Of a stretch of 46,875 bases of DNA, positions 25,084 to 33,762 are shown one piece after another (position 1 is the first letter of the stretch; every line of letters starts with the position of its first letter). Both the position numbers and the translations under genes were made by a program. The notes beneath the pieces are model-generated. The model was not told the origin of the DNA and searched no databases. It was given only the letters and a program-made list of their open reading frames with translations. The stretch is from Candidatus Desulfacyla euxinica (GTDB lineage: Bacteria; Desulfobacterota; DSM-4660; Desulfatiglandales; Desulfatiglandaceae), in NCBI GenBank assembly GCA_014382715.1, contig JACNJD010000252.1, positions 1-46,875 on the forward strand. Reading direction: 5' to 3'.

Positions 25084-26364
25084 ATGGACAAAAAATTGCT
25101 GGTTGTTGAGGTTGCCGGTCTGGCCCATGAACTTGAGATAGCGGGTTTGCATTCTCACGCCATACAGAGCATTTTCCCTGCCGTAACATGCACTGTCCAG
25201 GCGAGCTTTCGTACGGCATCGCCGCCGGGAAAACACGGGATGGTAGCGAATGGGTTTTTTTGCCGAACATTAAATCGGCCCATGTTCTGGGAACAGTCGG
25301 CTGGACTGGTTGAAGGACCAAGAATCTGGACGAATTTTCGTAACCGGGGCAAACGCGTCGGTATGATTTTCTGGCAACAGAGTCTGGGAGAGTCTGTAGA
25401 CCTTATCCTATCTCCGGCCCCCATTCACAAACATCACGGGGGGATGATCCAGACGTGTTACAGTAAGCCGCGTGACATGTACGCGCACCTGTGCAAATGC
25501 ATCGGACGTCCATTTAAATTGCAGCAATACTGGGGCCCTCTGGCATCGTGGAAGGCGGGTGAATGGATTGTGGAGGCCGTTTCAGCAATTCTTGAGGATT
25601 CGGAGCTGGCGCCGGATCTCTGTTTTACCTATCTTCCGAGTCTGGATTACGATCTGCAGCGGAAAGACCCGGAGAACAGCCCAGCCAGTTCTAAGACACG
25701 CGCCATCGTGAATAAACAAATCTCCCGTCTTGTTCGAGCAGCAACATCCCGGGGCTACGATGTGTTGATCTTCGGCGATTATCATATGGGACCCGTTCGT
25801 GGTGCCGTGCGGCCGAATCTGGCGCTTCGAAAGGCCGGACTAATGGCCGTTCGTTATGTGAAGGGAATGGCATATCCCGATTTCCACGCCAGCCGGGCCT
25901 TTGCCATGGCAGACCACGAAATTGCCCACATCTATATCCCGACCAAAAAGGATATACCCATTGTAGAGAAGTTACTGGGAGACCTGCCGGGGATATCAGA
26001 GATTCTTGGCAGCGAAGAACAGGCAGACATCAACCTGGGTCATAAAAACAGCGGTGAACTTGTTATTATTGCGGAGCCGGGGAAATGGGTCGCCTATCCA
26101 TGGTGGACAGATAAACAGGAGGCGCCTGATTTTGCAGGCCACGTGGACATACACAACAAGCCGGGATATGATCCATGCGAATTGTTTTTTGGTTGGCCTC
26201 CGGGCTCGGTGAGTCAGAATACGAACCGTATTCATGGGTCACACGGCAGGGTGGGACCGGGGCGGAATGTGACATGGGCATCCACATTTCCAGTGACGGA
26301 CAAACCTGCTGATCTTGTTGAACTTGCAGCAGCGGTACGCAGCTGGCTTGATGGAGAGAGATAA
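25084..26364 (+). CDS. Alkaline phosphatase-superfamily phosphodiesterase (EboF-like)
   Basis: A 426-residue protein of the type I phosphodiesterase/nucleotide pyrophosphatase group. The ATG at 25084 has GAGG about 12 nt upstream; a TTG six codons earlier is possible. PAVTCTVQ (about 28-35) holds the Thr nucleophile, GKHGMVANGFF the following motif, GDYHMGP and ADHEIAH the metal Asp/His pairs, and the final His is in RIHGSHG. YLPSLDYDLQR (about 182) is typical of EboF-type members. It should hydrolyse a phosphodiester or phosphonate of an unknown metabolite. No signal peptide is seen, so it is cytoplasmic. Confidence 0.85.
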   Translation: MDKKLLVVEVAGLAHELEIAGLHSHAIQSIFPAVTCTVQASFRTASPPGKHGMVANGFFCRTLNRPMFWEQSAGLVEGPRIWTNFRNRGKRVGMIFWQQSLGESVDLILSPAPIHKHHGGMIQTCYSKPRDMYAHLCKCIGRPFKLQQYWGPLASWKAGEWIVEAVSAILEDSELAPDLCFTYLPSLDYDLQRKDPENSPASSKTRAIVNKQISRLVRAATSRGYDVLIFGDYHMGPVRGAVRPNLALRKAGLMAVRYVKGMAYPDFHASRAFAMADHEIAHIYIPTKKDIPIVEKLLGDLPGISEILGSEEQADINLGHKNSGELVIIAEPGKWVAYPWWTDKQEAPDFAGHVDIHNKPGYDPCELFFGWPPGSVSQNTNRIHGSHGRVGPGRNVTWASTFPVTDKPADLVELAAAVRSWLDGER

Positions 26365-26480
26365 TTCTTGACCAGGAGGGGTTTCCACATAGCCCTTACC
26401 GATACGGTTCATGAAAATCTGTTTATGGTAATTCCCGGTCGGGAAACAGAACAGCCCCGGCCATTTGACAGGCTTTTTAT

Positions 26481-28475
26481 ATGGTACGCCACAGGGTATT
26501 GTATATCGTTCTTCTTTTTGTTTGCATTGGCGCAACGCTTTTTGTTGAATGGTTCACTACACCCCCACCATCGACGAAAAAGATACACATTGAGGCGTTT
26601 CGCTACGGGACATCGCCGGTTATTATTCGGGCGAACCGTGGCGACCGGCTTATCCTGACGTTTTCAACCCTCGACACAGGCCACAGCTTTTTTCTCCAGG
26701 ATTATCGGATCGACGCAAAAATTTCTCCTGCCAGCGAAACGGTTGAGGTTCGTGACCCATTGCAGTCCACCGAACCGCCTACTTATGTGCGAGAAATCCA
26801 TCTCAAAGCCGGTCTGCCCGGTCTTTGGGGAAGCCTGGTGTCGATTTCAAGATTTCGATGCCATGTCTATTGCGGTCCAATGCATGGATTTGAACAGGGG
26901 GATTTGATTGTTCGCCCCAACTGGCTGCTGGCAGGAAGTATGGGGCTTCTGTTGTCTATCGTCATAATCGGCTATTTGCGTGTCCGGTTGGAATCATCTG
27001 TAACGAAAACCATCTCACAACCTCCCATTGATCTCAATAAACGATTTATCCTGATAGACAGACTGCTCAAATGGAGACCACTCCAATTTACCTTTACCCT
27101 TCCATTGCTGGCCGGTCTTATGGTGGTGTTGTTGGCCGGTCTTTTCGGTACAAAGGTGGGCGGCCGCAATGTGGCGGTCATGCTCACCTGGATCGTGTGG
27201 ATATCGATGCTGGCGCTTTTCCTGGTTCCCCTGGGCGGAAGGATCTGGTGTATGATTTGCCCTTTGCCGGTTATAGGTGAATATCTGCAGCGGGGTGCGA
27301 CTACCGAGGTGCGGGCAGGAGGGCGAGGCCGGTTCGGAAATCGCTTTTTTGGATTAGGCAGACACTGGCCACGGGTCTTGAGTGGTCCATGGTTGCGACT
27401 GTTTTTTTTCCTGATCTTGGGTACATTGAGTGCCTCCCTGGCCGGCCAGCCCAAGTGGACCGCAATTACGCTGATGATAATGGTAGCAGCAGGGGTGTTT
27501 TTCTCCCTGGTGTGGGAGCTTCGCTCCTTTTGCCGATATGTCTGCCCGGTGGCCGCGTTTATTTCGGCATACAGCACGATAGGTCGGCTCATGGTTCGAA
27601 AGAGAAATCCTGAAGTCTGCAGGAGCTGCAAGGATAAGCCATGCTTCAAGGGAAACGCCACAGGTTGGGCCTGTCCCTACGGCCTGCTGGTTGCCCGAAT
27701 CGATCGAAATGCTGACTGCGGTATGTGTACCGAGTGTTTCAAGAGTTGTCCGAGCGATAATGTATCACTCTCCTGGCGCAGAGGTCCATGGAGAGAGAGC
27801 TTCAGATCCTATGGCGAAGCGTGGCAGGCCATTGTTTTGCTGGTTCTGGCCATTGCTTACTCTCTTACCGTGCATTCGCCCTGGCCGGTTATGCGCGATA
27901 TGGTAAACGTGGTTGACAAGACGTCCCTGCCTGAATTCGGACTTTTTTTTGTGATTCTTTGTGCTGTAGCCTTAGGTTTTGTCCCGCTGGTTTTCTGGCT
28001 GATGTGTGGATTGGGGCTGTGGCTTTCTGAAGGCACCGCAAAGATAGGCGACAGGGTCGGTGCAACCCGAAATGGGTTTCAAAACAGGCTCTTCAATGCA
28101 TCGGTTGGGGGGATATTCAAGAAAACTTTACCGGCCCTGTTACCCCTTGGTCTGGCCCTGTGGGCCGTATTCTTTGTTGAAACCATTATGGCAAATATGA
28201 CCTTTATTCTACTCAGCTTTTCAGATCCATTCGGCTGGGGTTGGGACCTGTTCGGGACGGCAGGGATGCCGTGGATTCAGATCTGGCCAAGTGGAATTCC
28301 ATGGATACAGGCCGGATCAATTTTAGCCGGTGTGACTCTCAGCTTGAAAAAAGGATATGTACTGTGGGATAATGAAACAAGGGGGAAAAAGAATGTTTTA
28401 AAAGGTTTTGCCCCAACGGCTGTCATTTTGTTGATAGTGGCTGGAGGTATGCTTATCTATCTTACCCATTATTAA
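26481..28475 (+). CDS. Membrane polyferredoxin with N-terminal CuA-like cupredoxin domain (NosR/NapH-like fusion)
   Basis: A 664-residue membrane protein. One helix (about 6-24) exports a cupredoxin-like domain (about 30-145) with COX2-type ligands H68 (DTGHSFFL), C127, C131 and H135 (CHVYCGPMHG). The Met expected three residues after H135 is Glu. After a second helix come several more, then cytoplasmic-type Fe-S motifs as in NosR/NapH: CMICP and CRYVCP, then CRSCKDKPC...ACP and CGMCTECFKSCP for two [4Fe-4S] clusters. More helices follow. It should carry electrons across the membrane between a copper site and ferredoxin-type clusters. NosR has an FMN domain instead; this fusion is not one I can name. 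Its start lies 116 nt after the phosphodiesterase. Confidence 0.82.
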   Translation: MVRHRVLYIVLLFVCIGATLFVEWFTTPPPSTKKIHIEAFRYGTSPVIIRANRGDRLILTFSTLDTGHSFFLQDYRIDAKISPASETVEVRDPLQSTEPPTYVREIHLKAGLPGLWGSLVSISRFRCHVYCGPMHGFEQGDLIVRPNWLLAGSMGLLLSIVIIGYLRVRLESSVTKTISQPPIDLNKRFILIDRLLKWRPLQFTFTLPLLAGLMVVLLAGLFGTKVGGRNVAVMLTWIVWISMLALFLVPLGGRIWCMICPLPVIGEYLQRGATTEVRAGGRGRFGNRFFGLGRHWPRVLSGPWLRLFFFLILGTLSASLAGQPKWTAITLMIMVAAGVFFSLVWELRSFCRYVCPVAAFISAYSTIGRLMVRKRNPEVCRSCKDKPCFKGNATGWACPYGLLVARIDRNADCGMCTECFKSCPSDNVSLSWRRGPWRESFRSYGEAWQAIVLLVLAIAYSLTVHSPWPVMRDMVNVVDKTSLPEFGLFFVILCAVALGFVPLVFWLMCGLGLWLSEGTAKIGDRVGATRNGFQNRLFNASVGGIFKKTLPALLPLGLALWAVFFVETIMANMTFILLSFSDPFGWGWDLFGTAGMPWIQIWPSGIPWIQAGSILAGVTLSLKKGYVLWDNETRGKKNVLKGFAPTAVILLIVAGGMLIYLTHY

Positions 28476-28509
28476 TGGTCAAACCACAAGAGTTGAGAAT
28501 ATCTAAAAC

Positions 28510-29892
28510 ATGCGTATTTCAAAATCAACCTTTCTATCTCTATTAGCGTTATTGGCCATCCTTATCGGTATTCCATTGGCACTCATCACCCACGAGGCAG
28601 GGCGGACCGGGCAAACCGTAGGGGAATATCTCAAGAGGGCCATATCAAAAACCGGTAAAGAAAGTCCTTTAAAATCCAGAACTGTTAACGTGCCAGGGGA
28701 GAAAATTGATTTTCTCGAGCGGATACATGTTGGTGATCCGGTGGGTGACTCCAAGCCCTGGATAACCCATCTGAAAATTGTAGACCTCGACCAGGACGGG
28801 TTAAAAGACATTGTGGTGTGCGATGCCAAACGCAACCGGATCTCCTGGATTCAACAGAACCCGAAAGGTACCTATCGTGAAAAGAAAATCGGATCCCAGG
28901 TACGTGGACCGGCACATGTCACTCCCTGCGATATTGACAAAGACGGAGATCTGGATCTTCTGGTAGCGAAAATGGGGATGATATTTCCAAATAACGATAA
29001 GATTGGTGCTGTTGTAGTCCTCGAGAACAAAGGCGACGGCCAATTTATTAATCATGTCCTGGTTGACAGGATTGCCCGTGTCACCGATGTTGAGCCCGGT
29101 GATCTGGATGGTGACGGTGATATCGATCTGGCCGTCGGTCAATTTGGCTATGATGACGGGGAGATCCGCTGGATGGAAAACAAGGGAAACTGGCAGTTTG
29201 ACAGCCATAATCTGTTGAATCTTTCCGGCACGATCCACACCCCTGTCCGTGACATGGATGGTGACGGCGATCTGGATATTGTAGCCCTGGTTTCTCAGGA
29301 GTGGGAAGAGATATATGTTTTTGAAAACGACGGCAAGGGAAAGTTCACAACAAATATGATTTACGGTTCCACAAACGAGGATTTCGGTAGCAGCGGTATC
29401 TCGGTGGTGGATCTGGATCTGGATGGGGACCCGGATATCCTTTACACAAACGGCGACGCCTTTGATTATATTCCCCCCGGCCCCCGCCCGTGGCACGGGG
29501 TTCAATGGCTCGAAAATAAGGGCGGGCTCAAATTCGAGTACCACAGGATCGGTGATTTTCCAGGGTCCTATTTTGCCAACGCCGTTGATGTGGACAAGGA
29601 TGGGGATCTGGACGTCGGCGTGGTCAGCGCGTTTAATAAGTGGGATGACTCCGAAGCCCAATCGATGATCTGGTTTGAGAATGACGGTGAAATGGGTTTT
29701 AAACCCCGTGATCTGACTTCTGACCCCACCCATCTTCTTGTATTAGATACCGCCGATATGGACGGGGATGGATGGGTTGATTTTGTGACAGGCGGAATGC
29801 ATGCCTACCCCCCCTTTGACCGGATGAGTCGTGTTCTCCTGTGGCGTAATAATTGGCCGGACCGAAAACCGGGAGCGAAAGCAAACAAGTAG
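28510..29892 (+). CDS. FG-GAP/VCBS-repeat beta-propeller protein, membrane-anchored
   Basis: A 460-residue protein with an uncleaved-looking N-terminal helix (about 8-26) and a periplasmic body. Seven DxDxDG calcium-type loops occur in order: DLDQDG, DIDKDG, DLDGDG, DMDGDG, DLDLDG, DVDKDG and DMDGDG, each followed by xxD and spaced about 45-60 residues. Seven repeats suggest a closed seven-bladed propeller. WMENKG, VFENDG, WLENKG and WFENDG follow the blades. Function is probably binding or scaffolding, with no catalytic motif seen. It follows the copper/Fe-S gene by 34 nt, so the two are likely co-expressed. Confidence 0.85.
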   Translation: MRISKSTFLSLLALLAILIGIPLALITHEAGRTGQTVGEYLKRAISKTGKESPLKSRTVNVPGEKIDFLERIHVGDPVGDSKPWITHLKIVDLDQDGLKDIVVCDAKRNRISWIQQNPKGTYREKKIGSQVRGPAHVTPCDIDKDGDLDLLVAKMGMIFPNNDKIGAVVVLENKGDGQFINHVLVDRIARVTDVEPGDLDGDGDIDLAVGQFGYDDGEIRWMENKGNWQFDSHNLLNLSGTIHTPVRDMDGDGDLDIVALVSQEWEEIYVFENDGKGKFTTNMIYGSTNEDFGSSGISVVDLDLDGDPDILYTNGDAFDYIPPGPRPWHGVQWLENKGGLKFEYHRIGDFPGSYFANAVDVDKDGDLDVGVVSAFNKWDDSEAQSMIWFENDGEMGFKPRDLTSDPTHLLVLDTADMDGDGWVDFVTGGMHAYPPFDRMSRVLLWRNNWPDRKPGAKANK

Positions 29893-29941
29893 AATGTTTA
29901 CCTTGAAAATACGTTCTCGTTCCGAGCACCTTCGCTCCCCT

Positions 29942-30014
29942 GTCATTCCCGCGAACGCGGGAATCCAGGTCTCCGCATAAGGTCTCTGAATCCCGGGTCA
30001 AGCCCGGAATGACG
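29942..30014. repeat. REP/MITE-like palindromic element
   Basis: GTCATTCCCGCG (29942-29953) begins a hairpin with arms ATTCCCGCG and CGCGGGAAT, and GGAATGAC (30006-30013) closes the outer inverted repeat. It fills the gap between the FG-GAP and TPR genes. The same core recurs at 39634-39656 and 43375-43451. It could act as a transcript-stabilising hairpin. Confidence 0.75.
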
Positions 30015-30031
30015 GAATTTTTATATTCGGG

Positions 30032-31663
30032 GTGAGAAAAACCGTGAAATCCGTGCCAAAAAAATCGAAGTTTCAAACGGGACGTTTCCGGCTGCCCCTG
30101 GTTCTTGTCGCCCTGGCGATTCTTATCATCGTGGGAACACTCTGGGTCATGGATAGGGCCAGACGTGACACCCTTCTTGATCGTCTGCCAAAAATAAATA
30201 ACCTCTCCTTCAATACCGAAACGTTAAAAAACAAGGTGGCCCGGGCCGATGACGCTTTAAGGCGGACGTTGGATGGTGGGAACCCTGAGAGGGCCTTTGG
30301 ACGGAAGGCAGGACAGCTCGGGAAACTCTACCAGGCAAATCATTTCTATGACCAGGCCGTTCCCTGCTATCAATTGGCCATGGAGTTTGACAAAGAAAAT
30401 CCACGGTGGGCCTATTATCTGGCTTTTGTCAAACAGGAAAAGGGAGAAAACGAATCGGTTCAGGACCTGTTGGAGACTACCATAGCGCTGGCACCCCGCT
30501 ACGCACCCGCAATACTCAAATTCGCCGACAGCCATTTCAAAACAGGGAAAACTAACGAAGCCAGAATTTACTACAAGCGCCGCCTGGATCTCTTGCCGGG
30601 GGACCCCTATGCATTACTCGGTCTGGCACGTATTTCCCTTGATGCATCAGAATGGGAAACGGCCCAGGCATATCTGGAGGAGGCCATCAAAACAAATCCC
30701 GGGTTTGGGCCCGCCCACCGGTTGATTGCCTCGGTTCATGACCATTTCGGTCGTCAAGATGAAATGAAGCAGTCCCTCGACCGTGCAGCGCAAAGTACGC
30801 GCTTTCGCCCCGCCCCCGACCCCTGGATCGATGACCTCAATGATTTATGCTACGATGTGGAGCAGCTTATGGTCCTCGGGTCCAAAGCCATCATAGAGCT
30901 CGATATCGAGAAAGCCTCCGGGTTTCTTGGGCGCGCCAAAGACCTGGACCCGGAAAATCCCCAGGTACACCTGGCCCTGGGCAGGTTGTGTTTCATGGTG
31001 GGCCAAAGAAAGGAAGCCCTCGAATTCTTCAAGAAGGCCATTGATCTGGACCCCAGGAGTGATGAGGCCTATTTTCAGCTGGGCGTTATTTTGAGGCGTG
31101 AGGGCAAGCTGGAGGAAGCCAAGAAGATGTTTCTCAGGGCATTGGATTTTCATCCGGACAACCCAAACGTACATAACAATCTGGGGGTAACCCTGTTGGA
31201 AAAGCAAGAGTTCTGGGAGGCCGCCCGTGCCCTGAACAAGGCACTGGAAATTTACCCGGAACATATCAATGCCCGCTACAACCTCGGTCTGGCATTGTGG
31301 AGTTTGGGAAAGACTAAACCTGCGGTTCAAGAGTACCGCAAGATACTGAGTGTAAAGCCGAATTGGGCAACTGCTGCCAATTCCCTAGCCTGGATCCTCG
31401 CTACGGATAAAAATAATGAAATCCGAAATGGCATAGAAGCAATACGTTGGGCCCGGATCGCCTGCAAGGGTAAGGGGAGCAAGAATCCGGAATACCTTGA
31501 TACCCTTGGGGCAGCCTATGCCGAGGCCGGACGTTTCCAAGAAGCAGTCCGGACCGCCCGGGAAAGTCTCACCCTCGCCCGGTCGGCAGGGGATGAGGAT
31601 CTGGTAGAGGAAGTGGAAAAAAGGCTGCAGTTGTATGAGGCTGAAAAGGCGTTCACTGAATAA
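30032..31663 (+). CDS. TPR-repeat protein with N-terminal membrane anchor
   Basis: A 543-residue protein. After a basic N-terminus there is one helix (about 24-44, LVLVALAILIIVGTLW), then about nine or ten tetratricopeptide repeats, with clear units such as PQVHLALGRLCFMVGQRKEA and SDEAYFQLGVILRREGKLEE. TPR arrays bind partner proteins. The GTG at 30032 has a weak ribosome site; GTG at 30044 is an alternative with GGTGAG upstream. It ends the plus-strand block and probably organises a periplasmic or membrane assembly with the FG-GAP and copper/Fe-S proteins (inference). Confidence 0.85.
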   Translation: MRKTVKSVPKKSKFQTGRFRLPLVLVALAILIIVGTLWVMDRARRDTLLDRLPKINNLSFNTETLKNKVARADDALRRTLDGGNPERAFGRKAGQLGKLYQANHFYDQAVPCYQLAMEFDKENPRWAYYLAFVKQEKGENESVQDLLETTIALAPRYAPAILKFADSHFKTGKTNEARIYYKRRLDLLPGDPYALLGLARISLDASEWETAQAYLEEAIKTNPGFGPAHRLIASVHDHFGRQDEMKQSLDRAAQSTRFRPAPDPWIDDLNDLCYDVEQLMVLGSKAIIELDIEKASGFLGRAKDLDPENPQVHLALGRLCFMVGQRKEALEFFKKAIDLDPRSDEAYFQLGVILRREGKLEEAKKMFLRALDFHPDNPNVHNNLGVTLLEKQEFWEAARALNKALEIYPEHINARYNLGLALWSLGKTKPAVQEYRKILSVKPNWATAANSLAWILATDKNNEIRNGIEAIRWARIACKGKGSKNPEYLDTLGAAYAEAGRFQEAVRTARESLTLARSAGDEDLVEEVEKRLQLYEAEKAFTE

Positions 31664-31785
31664 CCGTGGCTGCTCACGAAGATTTCATTTCACAAAGATC
31701 CGGTGGATCGAGCTGGGGTTTATAGATTCAACCCAGGCAGCCCCGCTTAAAAACGCACTTGCCGCACACGAGTATTTTCAAAAGA

Positions 31786-32145
31786 TCATATTCTCTGAAA
31801 TTGTCTCTTGTATTCTCTTGGTAGAAGCCCCGTTTGTTTCAGAAATACCTTCCGAAAAGCGCCTGTGTCTTCATACCCCACACGGTAGACAATTTCATCA
31901 AATGAAAGTTCCTCTGTCTCAAGTATCTTTTTTGCCGCCTCAACCCGCACCCTCTGCAGATAAATCAGGGGTGTGTCACCGGTAGCGGCCTTGAACCGAC
32001 GCTCGAATGTCCTGCGGCTCATCCCGAATCTGCGTGCCAGTTCCTCGTATGGATAGCTCCGGTCGAAATTTTCCTCCATCAGCTTCTGAACAGACAAGAT
32101 CTGTTGAGTGTCATTGTGGTCTTTCTGAATTCCCCTACATGTTTT
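31786..32145 (-). pseudogene. Truncated AraC-family (GlxA-like) regulator, DNA-binding domain only
   Basis: The frame is open from a TAG at 32146 to the stop at 31786. It translates as KDHNDTQQILSVQKLMEENF and then a complete AraC double HTH (YEELARRFGMSRRTFERRF, then VGYEDTGAFRKVFLKQTG). The linker KDHNDTQ is where GlxA-type regulators join a DJ-1/PfpI ligand domain to the HTH, so about 200 N-terminal residues are lost. A TTG at 32097 could yield a free 103-residue DNA-binding domain, but no clear ribosome site supports it. The break lies right beside the MORN gene. Confidence 0.7.
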
Positions 32146-32163
32146 CTATCATAAGTAAAGGTT

Positions 32164-32619
32164 TCAGTTTTTTGTCCATTTGGGTTTACCATTCTTATAT
32201 TGCCCTACAAATTGTGAACCGTCAGGATAAGTGTATGTTCCTTGCCCATCGTATTTACCGTCTTTATATTGACCTACATATTTTGAACCATCCGGAAAGG
32301 TGGAGGTCCCTTGTCCATCATACTTACCATCCTTATATTCACCTACATATTTATAACCATCAGGACCGGTGTAAGTTCCTTTTCCATTGGGTAAACCATT
32401 CTTACATTCCCCTACAAATTTTGAACCATCCGGAAAGGTGTAAGTTCCTTGCCCATCATATTTACCATCCCTATATTGACCTACAAATTTTGAACCATCC
32501 GGAAAGATAAATGCCCCTTTGCCATTCTTACAATCTCCTTTGATACATTCTCCAAAAGTGTTTATTGGGAAAGAACAAATCAACAACAGTAAAGAAAGAA
32601 TCAGGATGTTCTTTTTCAT
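32164..32619 (-). CDS. Secreted MORN-repeat protein
   Basis: A 151-residue protein with signal peptide (MKKNILILSLLLLICSFPIN, cleavage near NTFG|EC) and about five 23-residue MORN repeats of the form GKYDGQGTYTFPDGSKFVGQ. The DNA shows the matching 69-nt tandem pattern. ATG has GGAGTGA 9 nt upstream. MORN proteins often bind lipids or act as extended scaffolds. It is paired with another MORN gene upstream; the repeats could recombine. Confidence 0.85.
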   Translation of the reverse strand: MKKNILILSLLLLICSFPINTFGECIKGDCKNGKGAFIFPDGSKFVGQYRDGKYDGQGTYTFPDGSKFVGECKNGLPNGKGTYTGPDGYKYVGEYKDGKYDGQGTSTFPDGSKYVGQYKDGKYDGQGTYTYPDGSQFVGQYKNGKPKWTKN

Positions 32620-32694
32620 TTTACATCACTCCGTTCTACTATAATGGGGTATGTGGGTATTTCTGATAAAGAGGTAAAATAATTTTGATGTCAT

Positions 32695-33153
32695 TTAACT
32701 GATAAACTTTCCATCCTTCCATTCACCTATATATTTTCTACCATTGGAATGTGTGAAAGTCCCTTCTCCATCGAATTGACTATTGTTGAATCGACCCACA
32801 TATGTTTCACCACCAGGATGACTTCTAATCCCCTGTCCATTGGGTACACCATCCTTGAATTCACCTACATATTGCCCCATATCAGGATATGTTAAAATCC
32901 CTTTTCCATTCATTTCACCAGCCTTCCATTCACCTGTATACTTGCCACCATCAGGAAGTGTCAAGAGTCCTAATCCATTGGGTAAATCATATTCCCATTC
33001 ACCTACATATTTTCTGCCATCAGGAAAGGTATAAACTCCTCTTTTCCTGTAATTCTTTATAACCTTTTTCAGAATACGAAATAGCCAAGGTGATATACCC
33101 ACAACTAAAAGAATGACAACAATCAAAGTGATCCAAACCATTATATCAGGCAT
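32695..33153 (-). CDS. Membrane-anchored MORN-repeat protein
   Basis: A 152-residue protein with one N-terminal helix (about 5-27, VWITLIVVILLVVG) followed by a basic stretch (KKVIKNYRKRG) and five MORN repeats (YVGEWEYDLPNGLGLLTLPDG and similar units). Repeats are more divergent than in the neighbour, so the pair is not a very recent duplication. By the positive-inside rule the repeats face the cytoplasm, whereas those of the neighbour would be exported. The ribosome site is weak. Confidence 0.82.
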   Translation of the reverse strand: MPDIMVWITLIVVILLVVGISPWLFRILKKVIKNYRKRGVYTFPDGRKYVGEWEYDLPNGLGLLTLPDGGKYTGEWKAGEMNGKGILTYPDMGQYVGEFKDGVPNGQGIRSHPGGETYVGRFNNSQFDGEGTFTHSNGRKYIGEWKDGKFIS

Positions 33154-33255
33154 TCTTCACCATCATTTTGTTTGATCTGTCACATAAAGGGTCGCGGCTT
33201 GTTATGTGAAAGTTATTTGGACTACCAAAATAATCCCTTTGAAATAGTCAAACAT

Positions 33256-33272
33256 CACCCCTCAAAGGGGTG
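33256..33272 (-). terminator. Short hairpin downstream of the DUF3795-like gene
   Basis: CACCCCT and AGGGGTG form a 7-bp stem around a 3-nt loop, 11 nt past the DUF3795-like stop. There is no strong U-run, so it is a possible weak terminator. Confidence 0.4.
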
Positions 33273-33283
33273 GCGGTTGACTT

Positions 33284-33697
33284 TCATAGCTTTCCCCCAT
33301 ATTTCTGATGAATACTATCGAAATATTCTTTTTTCGAAAAGAATGCTTTATTAAGCATATCCATTTCTTCCCGAGTACAGACCTTGGCTGAAAGAGATTT
33401 CAACTTTTCTGATTTGTCTAATGATTTGTCTAAGAGTTTACAGGGATACTCATCATAAAAACCACAATTTTCGTGTGCTTTTTCACTGACACATTTATAA
33501 AGTTCCGGATATGCGCAGTTGTTTTCAGGAGTACAGCCGTGGCAAGCCATTTCTTTAATATTAAAATCCGGATCTCTTAATCCCAGGCGGACCCATAATT
33601 CTTTAACCTTTTCCAGCTCGATCTTCCCACCATGTTGTGTTGCCGTGTAACGAGGGCAGTATGCGCAGTTATCACCGCATATCCCGTTCATGTCCAT
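33284..33697 (-). CDS. Cysteine-rich DUF3795-like protein
   Basis: A 137-residue protein, ATG with AGGAG 8 nt upstream. Paired cysteines dominate: CGDNCAYCPRY (about 7-17), ACHGCTPENNCAY (about 51-63), CVSEKAHENCGF (about 70-81) and a later Cys. This pattern, CGxxCxxCP then CxGC, is that of DUF3795-type proteins, which probably bind zinc or an Fe-S cluster; function unknown. The C-terminus (REEMDMLNKAFFSKKEYFDS) is helical. It appears to be a single-gene unit. Confidence 0.78.
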   Translation of the reverse strand: MDMNGICGDNCAYCPRYTATQHGGKIELEKVKELWVRLGLRDPDFNIKEMACHGCTPENNCAYPELYKCVSEKAHENCGFYDEYPCKLLDKSLDKSEKLKSLSAKVCTREEMDMLNKAFFSKKEYFDSIHQKYGGKL

Positions 33698-33762
33698 TTA
33701 TATTACTCCTGCCAATTTATACAAATTACTGTTTTCTATTCTTAAATATTTTCCCGAGCCAG

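Noticed and set aside
29942-30014. CRISPR repeat
   Set aside because: The unit is a single palindrome, copies are kilobases apart, and there are no regular spacers or cas genes.
32164-33153. Tandem DNA repeats as a CRISPR or satellite
   Set aside because: The 69-nt periodicity is explained by MORN repeats in two intact reading frames.
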